This document shows positions 63,858 through 64,000 of a stretch of 64,000 nucleotides of DNA, piece after piece. The stretch covers positions 1-64,000 of the forward strand of contig NZ_JACJRU010000029.1 of the NCBI RefSeq assembly GCF_014697425.1. The letters are read 5' to 3'. Position 1 is the stretch's first letter. Each line of letters starts with the position of its first letter. A program made the position numbers and the translations under genes. The DNA is from Nostoc sp. FACHB-110 (GTDB taxonomy: Bacteria > Cyanobacteriota > Cyanobacteriia > Cyanobacteriales > Nostocaceae). The notes under the pieces are model-generated. The model did not search any database and was not told the DNA's origin. It saw only the letters and a list, made by a program, of their open reading frames with translations.

Positions 63858-64000
63858 TATAGCAATCTTAAATGAGTTGACATCATCAATAAAATGTAAG
63901 TATTCAGGAGTCAGAATGGGAGAAAATTTCATCACATTCTTCAGGGTAAAAATAGTCTAATTATCCTAAATTATTCTTAAATTCTGACTTCTGTGTGCTG

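Overview
The window looks like a chromosomal segment of a filamentous, heterocyst-forming type cyanobacterium (Nostocales; Nostoc/Anabaena/Calothrix-like). The evidence is the very frequent HIP1 octamer GCGATCGC, heptameric short tandem repeats (STRRs) and small palindromic repeats between genes, and lineage markers: the NblS/Hik33 histidine kinase, the RpaB response regulator, an Npun_F0494-type protein, DUF1392 and DUF3082 proteins, an SLH-domain OprB-like porin and a PEP-CTERM surface protein. No rRNA, tRNA, CRISPR array, prophage or intact insertion sequence was recognised. Genus-level placement is inference.

Layout. 1-4.2 kb: a DAHP synthase lacking its usual N-terminal domain, then two adjacent Asn-Pro-Phe (NPF)-rich proteins, the second with a 14-residue GNGNW repeat array and a C-terminal PEP-CTERM sorting signal, then a secreted DUF6438/DUF6174 protein. 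4.5-15 kb: a peptide-binding ABC lipoprotein-like/anchored protein, YlqF GTPase, glucan phosphorylase, a DUF429 protein and a fused M16 metalloprotease. 15-29 kb: MFS exporter, Kir-type potassium channel, secreted trypsin-like protease, META-domain protein, a Tat-exported FAD/Rieske oxidoreductase, penicillin-acylase-type Ntn-hydrolase, quinone oxidoreductase, a zinc-ribbon tail-anchored protein and NblS. 29-41 kb: PurD, a nucleotide-sugar epimerase, a two-gene ABC exporter, PrxQ, Npun_F0494 family protein, CobQ, a ferredoxin, HPP protein, a decayed TnpB remnant and an amidohydrolase. 41-50 kb: membrane proteins, CNT nucleoside transporter, an SLH-glycosidase, a large unknown beta-repeat protein and a pentapeptide protein. 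50-64 kb: nitronate monooxygenase and an ArsR repressor with matching palindromes, phosphofructokinase, small RNA-binding protein, DUF1392 protein, aspartoacylase-like enzyme, Era, a NarL-type regulator, porin plus FecR protein, DUF3082 protein, RpaB and a group 2 sigma factor.

How the genes work together. Most are housekeeping or single-gene units separated by several hundred AT-rich bases. Clear functional groupings are: NblS (27.3 kb) and RpaB (61.8 kb), known partners in light/stress signalling; the DrrA/DrrB-like ABC pair; cobQ plus ferredoxin (18-bp gap); the porin/FecR pair; the DUF1392/aspartoacylase pair; and an ArsR gene whose apparent operator also occurs upstream of the downstream nitronate monooxygenase, next to a possible small RNA.

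Intergenic DNA is rich in repeats: at least five copies of a MITE-like element with a TAGGACTTACGCA terminal inverted repeat, two copies of a GTAGGTTGGGT element (one nested inside a MITE), several STRR arrays that reach into or abut coding sequence, HIP1-centred palindromes, and two identical 34-nt terminator-like repeats. The points I consider most worth following are the NPF/GNGNW/PEP-CTERM protein pair, the ArsR operator/small-RNA region, the large beta-repeat protein, and the STRR arrays fused to start and stop codons.
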